In this document: piece by piece, positions 1-5,683 of the stretch | Layout: every line of letters starts with the position of its first letter | Position numbering within the stretch: the stretch's first letter is position 1 | NCBI GenBank assembly: GCA_017549385.1 | Contig: JAFYUX010000034.1 | Location: 1 to 9,263, forward strand | DNA length: 9,263 nt | Reading direction: 5' to 3' | From: Bacillota bacterium | Lineage (GTDB): Bacteria > Bacillota > Clostridia > Peptostreptococcales > Anaerovoracaceae | Notes under the pieces: model-generated | Databases searched by the model: none | What the model saw: the letters and a program-made list of their open reading frames with translations, nothing else | Told to the model about the DNA's origin: nothing | Position numbers and translations under genes: made by a program

Positions 1-859
1 ACACTAAAACTTCCCTCCCCTCTATAACAGAAGTCAGGAACTGGCTTACCGCCGGAATCTCACCCATATTTCCCACAAATATAAAGAAAAACACGAAGGT
101 CACCAGCAGCCCATAATCCACCCTTAATAGAATACGCCTGTCAATCACCAGCATAACCGCCAGCACGACAGCTCCGCTGACCTGATAAGGCACAACTCTA
201 AGCACCGTAAGGATACATATAATAAACAACACACAGTAAATCACAAATTGTTTGCTGTCTGTTATCTCATCATTGCCACTCTTTAACTCTGCCCCTGCCG
301 CCACAGGCTCCGCCGGCACTCTGAAAGACAGAACCACAACAGCAACAAGTCCAAGTATGCCAGGTGCTGCTACTATCTTCAGAAAATCCCAGATCTGCAT
401 TTCATAAAAAGAGTAAAGATACAGGTTTTGAGGATTTCCAAAAGGCGTCATCATACTGCCAAGGTTGGCAGCTACAGTCTGAAGTATAACCGTATACTCC
501 ATGTGTTTTACAGATGCTGAATGCATGATGATAATAGTGAGCGGAACTAAAGTGATAAGAGCCACATCGTTTGTCACCAGCATGGACAGAAAGAAGGAAA
601 GCAGCACCAGAACCAGACACATCTTCCGCACACTGCCTGCCTTTTTAATAAAAAAGGACGACAACTTCTGAAAAACACCTATGTCACCAAACCCTGCCAC
701 TACAGCCATCAGACTGAAAAGCAGCACCAGGGTTTTGAAGTCAATATAATTTATGTACGAAGCCGAAGGCTTCACGATAAAACACGAAACAAAAGCGAGA
801 ATACCGGCTATCCAAAAGACAGGATCCCGCTTTATATATTTAATTAATTCTGAAAACAT
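1..859 (-). CDS. SLC13/ArsB-type anion permease, N-terminal part (truncated by window edge)
   Basis: Inner-membrane transporter of the ion-transporter superfamily that includes SLC13, CitMHS, NhaD and ArsB; probably imports or exports an organic or inorganic anion, substrate unknown. I translated the minus strand from ATG at 859 and found 286 open codons up to the edge, with no stop. Hydrophobic segments lie near residues 15-28, 41-58, 79-112, 122-135, 159-178, 204-222, 227-240 and 249-264. Family landmarks are VTNDVALITLVP (about 95-106), a half-loop motif with its conserved TND, and NLGSMMTPFGNPQNL (about 132-146). A second half resembling the start of the C-terminal repeat begins with LLVTFVFFFIFVGN (251-264). 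The C-terminus is missing. The start is fixed by an in-frame TAA upstream and no other in-frame ATG between. Its own ribosome site is weak; the start overlaps the stop of a leader ORF (TAATG), so translation is probably coupled. Family is confident; substrate is not. Confidence 0.88.
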   Translation of the reverse strand, partial: MFSELIKYIKRDPVFWIAGILAFVSCFIVKPSASYINYIDFKTLVLLFSLMAVVAGFGDIGVFQKLSSFFIKKAGSVRKMCLVLVLLSFFLSMLVTNDVALITLVPLTIIIMHSASVKHMEYTVILQTVAANLGSMMTPFGNPQNLYLYSFYEMQIWDFLKIVAAPGILGLVAVVVLSFRVPAEPVAAGAELKSGNDEITDSKQFVIYCVLFIICILTVLRVVPYQVSGAVVLAVMLVIDRRILLRVDYGLLVTFVFFFIFVGNMGEIPAVSQFLTSVIEGREVLV

Positions 860-912
860 TAGAACATGTCGTCCCCGCTCTTTAAGTTATAAATAAAACC
901 ACATTCAAACAT
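859..912 (-). CDS. Putative 17-residue leader peptide coupled to the permease
   Basis: A tiny ORF, MFECGFIYNLKSGDDMF, begins at 912 behind a near-perfect ribosome site (AGGAGGG, 7 nt before ATG) and ends in TAA sharing its last base with the permease ATG (TAATG). An in-frame ATG at 936, behind AAGGAT, would give 25 residues. The strong site in front of the small ORF, compared with the poor one in front of the permease, suggests the permease is translated by re-initiation. No run of one regulatory amino acid is seen, so classic attenuation is not supported. It could also be a chance ORF; I judge it plausible because of the ribosome site and exact overlap together. Confidence 0.5.
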   Translation of the reverse strand: MFECGFIYNLKSGDDMF

Positions 913-977
913 ATTATTTCCCTCCTGTTTATTCATGTTTTATCCTTTGCGGAAACCATTCTAATAAAGTTCCCCTT

Positions 978-996
978 CTATGTTATAATAACATAG
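978..996. promoter_or_regulatory. 19-bp perfect palindrome over divergent -10 boxes (possible operator)
   Basis: CTATGTTAT-A-ATAACATAG has 9-bp perfect arms around one base. It covers the -10 elements of both divergent promoters, which is where a dimeric repressor controlling both genes would sit. Because TATAAT is itself nearly self-complementary, part of the symmetry comes free with the promoter; the outer CTATG/CATAG arms do not. Confidence 0.45.
981..989 (+). promoter_or_regulatory. Extended -10 promoter for the BaiN-like gene
   Basis: TGTTATAAT is a perfect extended -10 (TGn-TATAAT). No good -35 is found 16-18 bp upstream, which extended -10 promoters can tolerate. The start would be near 996, giving a leader of about 108 nt before the flavoprotein ATG at 1104. 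Confidence 0.5.
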
Positions 997-1009
997 CCTG
1001 AACTTTCAA
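982..1009 (-). promoter_or_regulatory. Minus-strand promoter for leader ORF and permease
   Basis: On the minus strand TTGAAA (1009-1004) is followed by a 16-bp spacer and TATAAC (987-982), a good sigma-70/SigA-type match. Transcription would begin near 975, about 40-60 nt before the leader ORF. Its -10 lies inside the 19-bp palindrome and overlaps the -10 of the divergent plus-strand promoter. Confidence 0.55.
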
Positions 1010-1058
1010 AACACATAAAATCCTTTCAGACAAAAGCATCTTTTTATACAAATTTGCC

Positions 1059-1073
1059 GATGGCTCCGCCATC
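1059..1073 (+). other. Small hairpin in the flavoprotein leader
   Basis: GATGGC-TCC-GCCATC forms a 6-bp stem with a 3-nt loop in the untranslated leader, about 30 nt before the ATG. AATTT and AAATT flank it and could extend the stem past an internal bulge. No U-tract follows on either strand, so it is not a standard terminator. Confidence 0.4.
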
Positions 1074-1103
1074 AAATTATAAAAATTCAAACAGGAATCA
1101 ACT

Positions 1104-2432
1104 ATGATTTACGACATTATCATAATCGGCGCCGGAGCTTCCGGACTTTTCGCCGCCTCAAACATAAAACTCAAAAAAAATCAGCACGGTCTTATCCTGG
1201 ACAAGGCTAAAAAACCCGGCCTTAAACTTCTCATGGCTGGCTCCGGTCAGTGCAATCTCACACATGCCGGTGATATAAAAGAGTTTGTAACTCACTACGG
1301 CCCATCAGGAAAAAAGATTCGTTCCATTATCTATAACTTCAGCAACGACATGCTCAAGACGTGGTTTACAGACCGCGGACTTAAACTTATGACTAGAGAT
1401 GATGGCAAAGTATTTCCAGAAACTATGTACAGTCGCACAGTTCTCGATCTTTTCCTTAAAGAATCATCACGCAATTGCTTTGAACTTCGCCAGTCCCATG
1501 ATGTGGTTGATATCACTCAGCTTTCAGATAACAACTCAGATTCAGTTACTTCTGATAAAACTACAGATACGATTGCCCAAAGCATCGACTCCTCTGTTAA
1601 GGATTCCCTCTTCCGCATCACAGTAGCAACTGCTTCCGGCAAAGAAACATATATTACAAAGAAAGTCATCGTCGCAACCGGAGGTTGCTCATATCCTGCT
1701 ACCGGTTCTGACGGCGCTATATTCAGCGTTCTCACAGCCCTCGATCTGGAGCTTATTCCGTGCAAACCTGCTCTCGTGCCACTCAGCGTAGAAGGTTATC
1801 CTTACGCAGAGCTTTCCGGCAACTCTGTAAAACAGGCACAGGTGTGGATCTACGAAGGCAAGCATCGCAAGAAAAACTCACCAACCATGCGCGGTGACGT
1901 TCTCATGACTCACAGAGACTTCTCTGGCCCCGGCATTATCGACATGTCCCGTTATGCAAAAAACGGCTACACTCTCGAAATCAACTGGGTTCCGGAAAAA
2001 AATCCAGAGACTATCCTCTCAGACATCAATACTATGAGAAAAGGAAATAAAAAACAGCTCATATCTGTTCTCACCGAATACTTCCCGACTCTAACCCAGG
2101 CACATTTACGATGGCTCTGCCAACGCGCAGAAACAGATCCTGCAATCCGTTTCACAGATGTAAATTCAGATAAACTCAAGACACTAATCAGATTTATAAC
2201 ATCTGATACCTTTACAATCAGCGGAACACAGGGATACAAGGTAGCTATGGCAACTGCCGGAGGAATTGCTCTTTCCGAAATATCTACAAGCACCATGGAA
2301 TGCAAAAGAATTCCTGGTCTCTACATTCTCGGTGAAGCTCTGGATGTAGATGGTGATACTGGAGGATACAACCTTCAGTTCGCATTCTCATCTGCCATGA
2401 GAGCTGCTGCTCACATATCTGACGAAATATAA
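1104..2432 (+). CDS. BaiN/HI0933-family NAD(P)/FAD-dependent oxidoreductase
   Basis: A soluble FAD-binding flavoprotein of the HI0933/BaiN group (COG2081). Some members are linked to bile-acid reduction or aminoacetone oxidation, but most have no proven substrate. The 442 residues show GAGASG at 9-14 (dinucleotide-binding loop), an acidic residue at D33, LMAGSGQCNLTH at 43-54 (the family's GGGRCN-type motif with Gln for Arg), VATGGCSYPATGSDG at 190-204, MTHRDFSGPGIIDMS at 268-282, and the closing FAD motif around GEALDVDGDTGGYN at 410-423. Residues about 137-167 are a Ser/Asp/Thr-rich stretch that looks like a lineage-specific loop. The start is supported by AGGA 8 nt upstream and by the FAD motif beginning at residue 4. 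It is a single-gene unit, divergent from the permease and closed by its own terminator. Family certain, reaction unknown. Confidence 0.93.
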   Translation: MIYDIIIIGAGASGLFAASNIKLKKNQHGLILDKAKKPGLKLLMAGSGQCNLTHAGDIKEFVTHYGPSGKKIRSIIYNFSNDMLKTWFTDRGLKLMTRDDGKVFPETMYSRTVLDLFLKESSRNCFELRQSHDVVDITQLSDNNSDSVTSDKTTDTIAQSIDSSVKDSLFRITVATASGKETYITKKVIVATGGCSYPATGSDGAIFSVLTALDLELIPCKPALVPLSVEGYPYAELSGNSVKQAQVWIYEGKHRKKNSPTMRGDVLMTHRDFSGPGIIDMSRYAKNGYTLEINWVPEKNPETILSDINTMRKGNKKQLISVLTEYFPTLTQAHLRWLCQRAETDPAIRFTDVNSDKLKTLIRFITSDTFTISGTQGYKVAMATAGGIALSEISTSTMECKRIPGLYILGEALDVDGDTGGYNLQFAFSSAMRAAAHISDEI

Positions 2433-2440
2433 TAATACTG

Positions 2441-2475
2441 TCCTCGGGGCATTTCGCTCCGGGGATTTATATTTT
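2441..2475 (+). terminator. Rho-independent terminator after the flavoprotein gene
   Basis: TCCTCGGGGC pairs with GCTCCGGGGA (10 bp, two G-U) across the loop ATTTC, followed by TTTATATTTT. It begins 9 nt after the flavoprotein stop. Confidence 0.8.
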
Positions 2476-2506
2476 AAAAAAAAGTTGCATTTTTTCAAAA
2501 AAGTAT

Positions 2507-2535
2507 TTGCATTGTTGAATGTGTTGTGCTATATT
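2507..2535 (+). promoter_or_regulatory. tRNA-Glu promoter
   Basis: TTGCAT (2507-2512), an exact 17-bp spacer, and TATATT (2530-2535) preceded by TGC, making an extended -10. The transcript would start near 2542, about 24 nt before the tRNA. Confidence 0.75.
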
Positions 2536-2565
2536 AATCAAGTAACAGCGAGTTGTACAAATTAT

Positions 2566-2640
2566 GGCCCCATGGTCAAGTGGTTAAGACATCGCCCTTT
2601 CACGGCGGTAACCCGGGTTCGAACCCCGGTGGGGTCACCA
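2566..2640 (+). tRNA. tRNA-Glu (anticodon UUC)
   Basis: A complete 75-nt cloverleaf with encoded CCA. The acceptor GGCCCCA pairs with TGGGGTC (one G-U). The D stem is GTC/GAC, the anticodon stem TCGCC/GGCGG around loop CTTTCAC with anticodon TTC at 2599-2601, and the T arm is CCGGG-TTCGAAC-CCCGG. It reads GAA/GAG codons. It stands alone between its own promoter and a strong terminator. Confidence 0.97.
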
Positions 2641-2643
2641 AAC

Positions 2644-2674
2644 AGAGCACCGATTTTTCGGTGCTCTTTAATTT
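2644..2674 (+). terminator. Terminator of the tRNA-Glu transcript
   Basis: AGAGCACCGA-TTTT-TCGGTGCTCT is a perfect 10-bp stem with a 4-nt loop and the tail TTTAATTT. It begins 4 nt after the tRNA CCA. Confidence 0.88.
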
Positions 2675-2675
2675 G

Positions 2676-2703
2676 CCGGAATACCATTCCGGATTTTTTA
2701 TTG
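2676..2703 (+). terminator. Second, back-up terminator
   Basis: CCGGAAT-ACC-ATTCCGG (7-bp stem, 3-nt loop) followed by A and six T. It lies directly behind the first tRNA terminator, so it would catch read-through. Confidence 0.7.
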
Positions 2704-2739
2704 TCGCAAATTAATAAGCCAAAATTTTAATATAGATTA

Positions 2740-2763
2740 ACATCCTAAGTTACATCCTCAGTT
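2740..2763 (+). repeat. Imperfect 12-bp tandem repeat
   Basis: ACATCCTAAGTT (2740-2751) is followed at once by ACATCCTCAGTT (2752-2763), with one difference. The second copy supplies the left arm of the next terminator stem. It may be a small local duplication. Confidence 0.5.
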
Positions 2764-2787
2764 CATCTGAGGGTTTTTTTATTTTTT
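2756..2787 (+). terminator. Third plus-strand terminator-like hairpin
   Basis: CCTCAG-TTCAT-CTGAGG (6-bp stem, 5-nt loop) followed by G, seven T, A and six T. The shape is typical, but there is no gene of its own between it and the previous terminator, so either it is redundant or it closes an unseen short RNA. Confidence 0.7.
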
Positions 2788-2890
2788 GAAATAAAAAAGC
2801 TTATAGAATCTCTACCCATTTATTACTTATATGTCAGATTCCATTCTCAATAATATTGATTGTTATTTATATTATTATTTTCATTTCAAA
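2788..2890. other. AT-rich spacer without a recognisable gene
   Basis: Very AT-rich DNA between the plus-strand terminators and the minus-strand terminator of the PNPOx-like gene. The only ORF noticed (20 codons from 2831) lacks a ribosome site. A small palindrome TCAATA-A-TATTGA at 2847-2859 is probably chance in such composition. Confidence 0.5.
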
Positions 2891-2937
2891 TAAAAAGACC
2901 TCCTCCAGTTAAAGTCCAACTTAACTGAAGGGGGTCT
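2884..2937 (-). terminator. Terminator of the tRNA-Leu/PNPOx-like unit
   Basis: On the minus strand AGACC...GGTCT closes a long stem: five outer pairs, four more with one G-U, one mismatch, then CAGTTAA/TTAACTG pairs inside, with an 8-nt loop. It is followed by TTTTTATTTGAAAT. It lies about 45 nt after the PNPOx-like stop. The plus-strand reading has a poorer tail (ATTTG), so it may act in both directions but best on the minus strand. Confidence 0.82.
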
Positions 2938-2981
2938 ATTTGCATTACAATACTATATTTATTTTTGTCCCGATAGTTCTA

Positions 2982-3374
2982 TTAGAATTCGATTACTACA
3001 GGCGGTTCTGTGAATGTGCAGATCTGAGCTGTAGCATTTTTGAGGTAATAAACTTCTGTATTGCCGTCACCAGGCTGATACATAGCCTTGAGATCAGGAT
3101 ATGCATCAAGCATGTGAGCCTGAGCTTCTATTCTTTCATCAAGAACTGCTTCTGCAGTTACACGAATCCACTTGCCACCTGCCATACCGCTGATTTCTAC
3201 TTTTGGATTTGCTTTCATCTGATCTGCAACCGGCTTTTTCTTGCCAGTCTGGATATAAAGCTTGTCCTCGAAGAGGTCGATAGTGCCGAAAGGTCTTACT
3301 CTTGGCTGGTCACCTTCTACTGTTGCAAGGTAATAAACGCCGCATTTTTTGATAAATTCGTATACTGTCTTCAT
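2982..3374 (-). CDS. Pyridoxamine 5'-phosphate oxidase-like (PNPOx-like) flavin-binding protein
   Basis: A 130-residue cytoplasmic protein with the single split-barrel fold of the PNPOx-like superfamily. Such proteins bind FMN or another flavin/deazaflavin and act as small reductases; many have no known substrate, and this one is too short and divergent to be called a true PdxH. Visible landmarks are the opening helix and strand MKTVYEFIKKCGVYYLATV, RVRPFG at 25-30, KLYIQTGKKKPVADQM at 38-53, and KWIRVTAEAVL at 68-78. The open frame extends back to 3449, but that part lies in the tRNA-Leu gene. The real start is 3374, shown by GGGAG about 8 nt upstream and by where homology of this family normally begins. 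It follows tRNA-Leu by 35 nt with no hairpin terminator between, so the two are probably co-transcribed. Confidence 0.87.
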   Translation of the reverse strand: MKTVYEFIKKCGVYYLATVEGDQPRVRPFGTIDLFEDKLYIQTGKKKPVADQMKANPKVEISGMAGGKWIRVTAEAVLDERIEAQAHMLDAYPDLKAMYQPGDGNTEVYYLKNATAQICTFTEPPVVIEF

Positions 3375-3409
3375 GTCTATTCTCCCGATGTGATTTTCAG
3401 CATAAAAAA

Positions 3410-3492
3410 TGGTGCGGATAAAGGGACTCGAACCCTTACGCGCGAGCACAGGTACCTAAAACCTGCGTGTCTGCCAATTCCACCATATCCGC
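3410..3492 (-). tRNA. tRNA-Leu (anticodon UAG)
   Basis: A complete 83-nt class II tRNA with encoded CCA (minus strand 3412-3410). The acceptor GCGGATA pairs with TATCCGC. The anticodon stem is CAGGT/ACCTG around loop TTTAGGT with anticodon TAG (plus coordinates 3456-3458), then an 11-nt variable region typical in position for Leu, then T arm AAGGG-TTCGAGT-CCCTT. It reads CUA/CUN leucine codons. It is first in a unit with the PNPOx-like gene. Confidence 0.96.
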
Positions 3493-3504
3493 ATATACTC
3501 AGAT

Positions 3505-3513
3505 ATTATAGCA
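3505..3513 (-). promoter_or_regulatory. Extended -10 of the tRNA-Leu promoter
   Basis: On the minus strand TGCTATAAT is a perfect extended -10, of the same TGC-TATA type as the tRNA-Glu promoter. No convincing -35 is seen 16-18 bp upstream; a small TTCAC-C-GTGAA palindrome (3529-3539) lies there instead. The start would be near 3498, leaving a leader of only about 6 nt before the tRNA. Confidence 0.65.
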
Positions 3514-3607
3514 GAAATTTAAAATAAATTCACCGTGAAAATCAGCCATTATCAAACTGAACATATAAATTCCTATATTTTATTGCCATTTACATCTACA
3601 TATATCC

Positions 3608-3647
3608 ATTTCAAATAAAAACAGAGCAGCACTCTCGCACTGCTCTG
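3608..3647 (-). terminator. Terminator of the ABC importer/amidase operon
   Basis: On the minus strand CAGAGCAG pairs with CTGCTCTG (8 bp, 10-nt loop that can pair a little further), followed by TTTTTATTTGAAATGG. It starts 19 nt after the amidase stop and is the only terminator found in the operon. Confidence 0.85.
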
Positions 3648-3666
3648 CAATTGAAAATCTTATGAA

Positions 3667-4572
3667 TTATTTGATTCCTTCGAAACCAAGCTTAGTTAAG
3701 ATTGCCTTAGGGAATTCGAAACGGCATGTAATCTGTGGATCTACAATCTGGCAAATACGGAGATTGCCAACAAGACTCATGAGACGACCTGCGTCAGACT
3801 TATCTAAACCTGCAATTTCAGTAAGGAAATAGAAAATACGATCTACTGCAAGCTGAGCTGCACCATCCAGATCTGGATCAGATGCAATCACAACATAGAG
3901 ATCTTCAGTTTCCAGGAAAGGAACTGGAAGCTTCTTTTCGCCAACTACAGCAGCTGAAAGAGTTACTGTTGCTGGAGTTTCTGCACCGCATGATACTACT
4001 TCGCCATCGCCCATTACAGCGTGGATATCGCCGCATGATACGAGAGCACCATCTGCGTATGCCTTGAGGTAGAGCTTTGCACCTTCGCAAATGAGGTTAC
4101 AGTCCATGTTGCCACCGTGGTCGCCAGGAACAGCATTTCCAACAGGCTCTGGAGTAGCAACACCGATAACACCAATCATAGGCTTGATAGGAACCTGAAT
4201 GTTGCCCTTCTTTGTAGGAATATCAAGGATGCCGTTTGAATTTTCCATCAGACAAACTTCAGAAGCGTCTACACCCTGAGCAATGTCACAGCCCTTGTAA
4301 GTAACCATCACTGACTTACCTCTAAGGTCAATCTTCTGAATGTCGATGCAAATAACATCATCCTTTTTAACGCCTTCTACATAAACTGGACCAGTTGCAG
4401 GATTTGTATGGTTCCAGTCAAAGCTGTCCATAGCATCATCCTGAGACTTTACCTGATTGCCGTAGCAATCCTGAGTATCAAGCGAAAAAGCTTCACCCTG
4501 TTCTACTGTGAGAACTGGTGCGTTTTCTACAGAAAATGAATAATATGCCTGATTTTCAGTTAAACATTTCAT
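3667..4572 (-). CDS. fmdA: Acetamidase/formamidase family protein (FmdA/AmdA)
   Basis: Cytoplasmic amidohydrolase of the FmdA_AmdA family, which splits formamide, acetamide or related short amides to ammonium and the acid. The 301 residues are the family's usual length for the short bacterial branch. Landmarks are HTNPATGPVYVEG at 55-67, the long central signature VGNAVPGDHGGNMDCNL at 144-160, GALVSCGDIHAVMGDGEV at 175-192, and the C-terminal MSLVGNLRICQIVDP at 265-279. GGAGG lies 9 nt before the ATG. The ribosome site can partly pair in a 6-bp hairpin (TAACCT/AGGTTA). It is the last gene of the operon, 40 nt after LivM, so the importer upstream probably supplies its substrate. Which amide is used cannot be read from sequence; a member acting on a larger amide remains possible. 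Confidence 0.92.
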   Translation of the reverse strand: MKCLTENQAYYSFSVENAPVLTVEQGEAFSLDTQDCYGNQVKSQDDAMDSFDWNHTNPATGPVYVEGVKKDDVICIDIQKIDLRGKSVMVTYKGCDIAQGVDASEVCLMENSNGILDIPTKKGNIQVPIKPMIGVIGVATPEPVGNAVPGDHGGNMDCNLICEGAKLYLKAYADGALVSCGDIHAVMGDGEVVSCGAETPATVTLSAAVVGEKKLPVPFLETEDLYVVIASDPDLDGAAQLAVDRIFYFLTEIAGLDKSDAGRLMSLVGNLRICQIVDPQITCRFEFPKAILTKLGFEGIK

Positions 4573-4575
4573 AAT

Positions 4576-4594
4576 TGTATAACCTCCATTTAAG
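4576..4594 (-). promoter_or_regulatory. Hairpin over the amidase ribosome site
   Basis: Minus-strand TAACCT (4594-4589) can pair with AGGTTA (4581-4576) across a 7-nt loop. The stem holds the last part of GGAGG while GG stays in the loop. It could mildly lower amidase translation or couple it to ribosomes finishing LivM. Short and AT-rich, so weak evidence. Confidence 0.3.
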
Positions 4595-4612
4595 GTTAAT
4601 GTATCTGCTAAA

Positions 4613-5683
4613 TTAAGCAGACTTCTTTTCAGCTTTCTTCTTTCTGCTAAATAAGCTCTTTAAGCTTGAAGGAGAAAGTTCGTATCTATCCATGATACCG
4701 TTTGCACGGAATACGAGGAAGACGATCATAAGTACTGCTACGATGATTTCTGTTGAACCAGATGCGTTTACACCCATGTTTGTGAGTACAGGTTCTATCT
4801 GACGGAGACCCTGACGAGCCAGTGTAAGGAGAATTGTACCGAAGAATGCACCTGAAACAGACATCTTACCACCGATAACAGCCATTGAAAGCAGATTAAA
4901 GAGTAATGTCATATAGAATGCTGATGCATTGATTGACAGGATATAGTGTGAGTAAAGACCACCTGCAAAGCCACCAATAGCTGCACTAAAGATGTAACTT
5001 AAGTAACGTGTCTTTACCATATCGATACCGCTTGAGCATGCTGCATAACGGTCATCTCTAGTAGCACGGAGCTTGAGACCAAGTGATGACTCCTTAAAGA
5101 AATATGCTATAAACAGTACTACAACACCTGAGATCATTGCTACCCAGATAGTTGTGAGAGTCTGACCACCAAGAGTAAATGTTCTTGGACCATTTGTAAC
5201 CTTTGACCACTGAGCAAGGATTACGTGGATTACGATAAGGAGAGCGAACTGAGTGATAGCACCAGCGTCATCTGAAATCTTCATCATTGGCCATGCAACA
5301 ACAGCTGCAATAATAGCCGCCACAATAGCACCTAAGATAAGAGCTACTACAAATGGTACATGAATGTTTACGAGGAATGGATACATTTCAGGCATCTGCA
5401 TTGACTTCATCTGAGGAGTCATTGAGAAGATCGCTGATGAGAATGCACCAATACCTACAAACCCTACGTAACTCCAGCTGAGAATACCTGAGTTACCATT
5501 AAAGATCTGGAAACCTAATACCATTACAAGCGTAATAGCTGCAGATGTATAAATATCCTGCACGAATGGAATGTTAAGCCACCAGATAAAGTAACCGACT
5601 AATACTAAGATTACAGAAAGCATAATCGGAGTTGAAAGCTTTGATGAAATACCGTGATTGTTCTTGATTCTGTTTTTTGCCAT
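4613..5683 (-). CDS. livM: Branched-chain amino acid/amide ABC permease, LivM type
   Basis: One of two inner-membrane permeases of a Liv-type (HAAT family) ABC importer. The 356 residues have about nine hydrophobic segments (roughly 20-36, 46-62, 72-88, 108-130, 141-158, 178-196, 226-245, 258-290, 314-328). Family landmarks are FNGNSGILSWSYVGFVGIGAF at about 61-81 and the cytoplasmic coupling loop LGLKLRATRDDRYAACSSGID at about 201-221, which contacts the ATPases. AVIGGKMSVSGAFFG at 268-282 is also typical. The C-terminus is basic (RKKKAEKK). Its ATG shares one base with the LivH stop (TAATG), with GAGGAG about 11 nt upstream, so it is translationally coupled. It lacks the long N-terminal extension known from urea permease UrtB-like proteins. 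Liv-type is certain; the symbol marks the family, not a proven leucine substrate. Confidence 0.9.
   Translation of the reverse strand: MAKNRIKNNHGISSKLSTPIMLSVILVLVGYFIWWLNIPFVQDIYTSAAITLVMVLGFQIFNGNSGILSWSYVGFVGIGAFSSAIFSMTPQMKSMQMPEMYPFLVNIHVPFVVALILGAIVAAIIAAVVAWPMMKISDDAGAITQFALLIVIHVILAQWSKVTNGPRTFTLGGQTLTTIWVAMISGVVVLFIAYFFKESSLGLKLRATRDDRYAACSSGIDMVKTRYLSYIFSAAIGGFAGGLYSHYILSINASAFYMTLLFNLLSMAVIGGKMSVSGAFFGTILLTLARQGLRQIEPVLTNMGVNASGSTEIIVAVLMIVFLVFRANGIMDRYELSPSSLKSLFSRKKKAEKKSA

Noticed and set aside
402..620. 72-codon minus-strand ORF
   Set aside because: It overlaps the permease in another frame on the same strand, while the permease frame has clear transporter motifs.
2485..2730. 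81-codon plus-strand ORF
   Set aside because: It runs through the tRNA-Glu gene and its terminators, has no ribosome site and no recognisable protein motif.
2831..2893. 20-codon ORF in the AT-rich spacer
   Set aside because: No ribosome site, low-complexity Tyr/Asn-rich product, expected by chance in AT-rich DNA.
3375..3449. Longer N-terminus for the PNPOx-like protein, from ATG at 3449
   Set aside because: The extra codons lie in the tRNA-Leu gene; the ATG at 3374 has its own ribosome site and matches the family start.
2940..3527. 195-codon plus-strand ORF opposite the PNPOx-like gene
   Set aside because: It is antisense to a clear family member and to tRNA-Leu and crosses both; its Cys/Phe-rich translation looks like a reverse-frame shadow.
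3529..3539. TTCAC-C-GTGAA palindrome upstream of tRNA-Leu
   Set aside because: Only 5-bp arms; too short to call an operator on its own.
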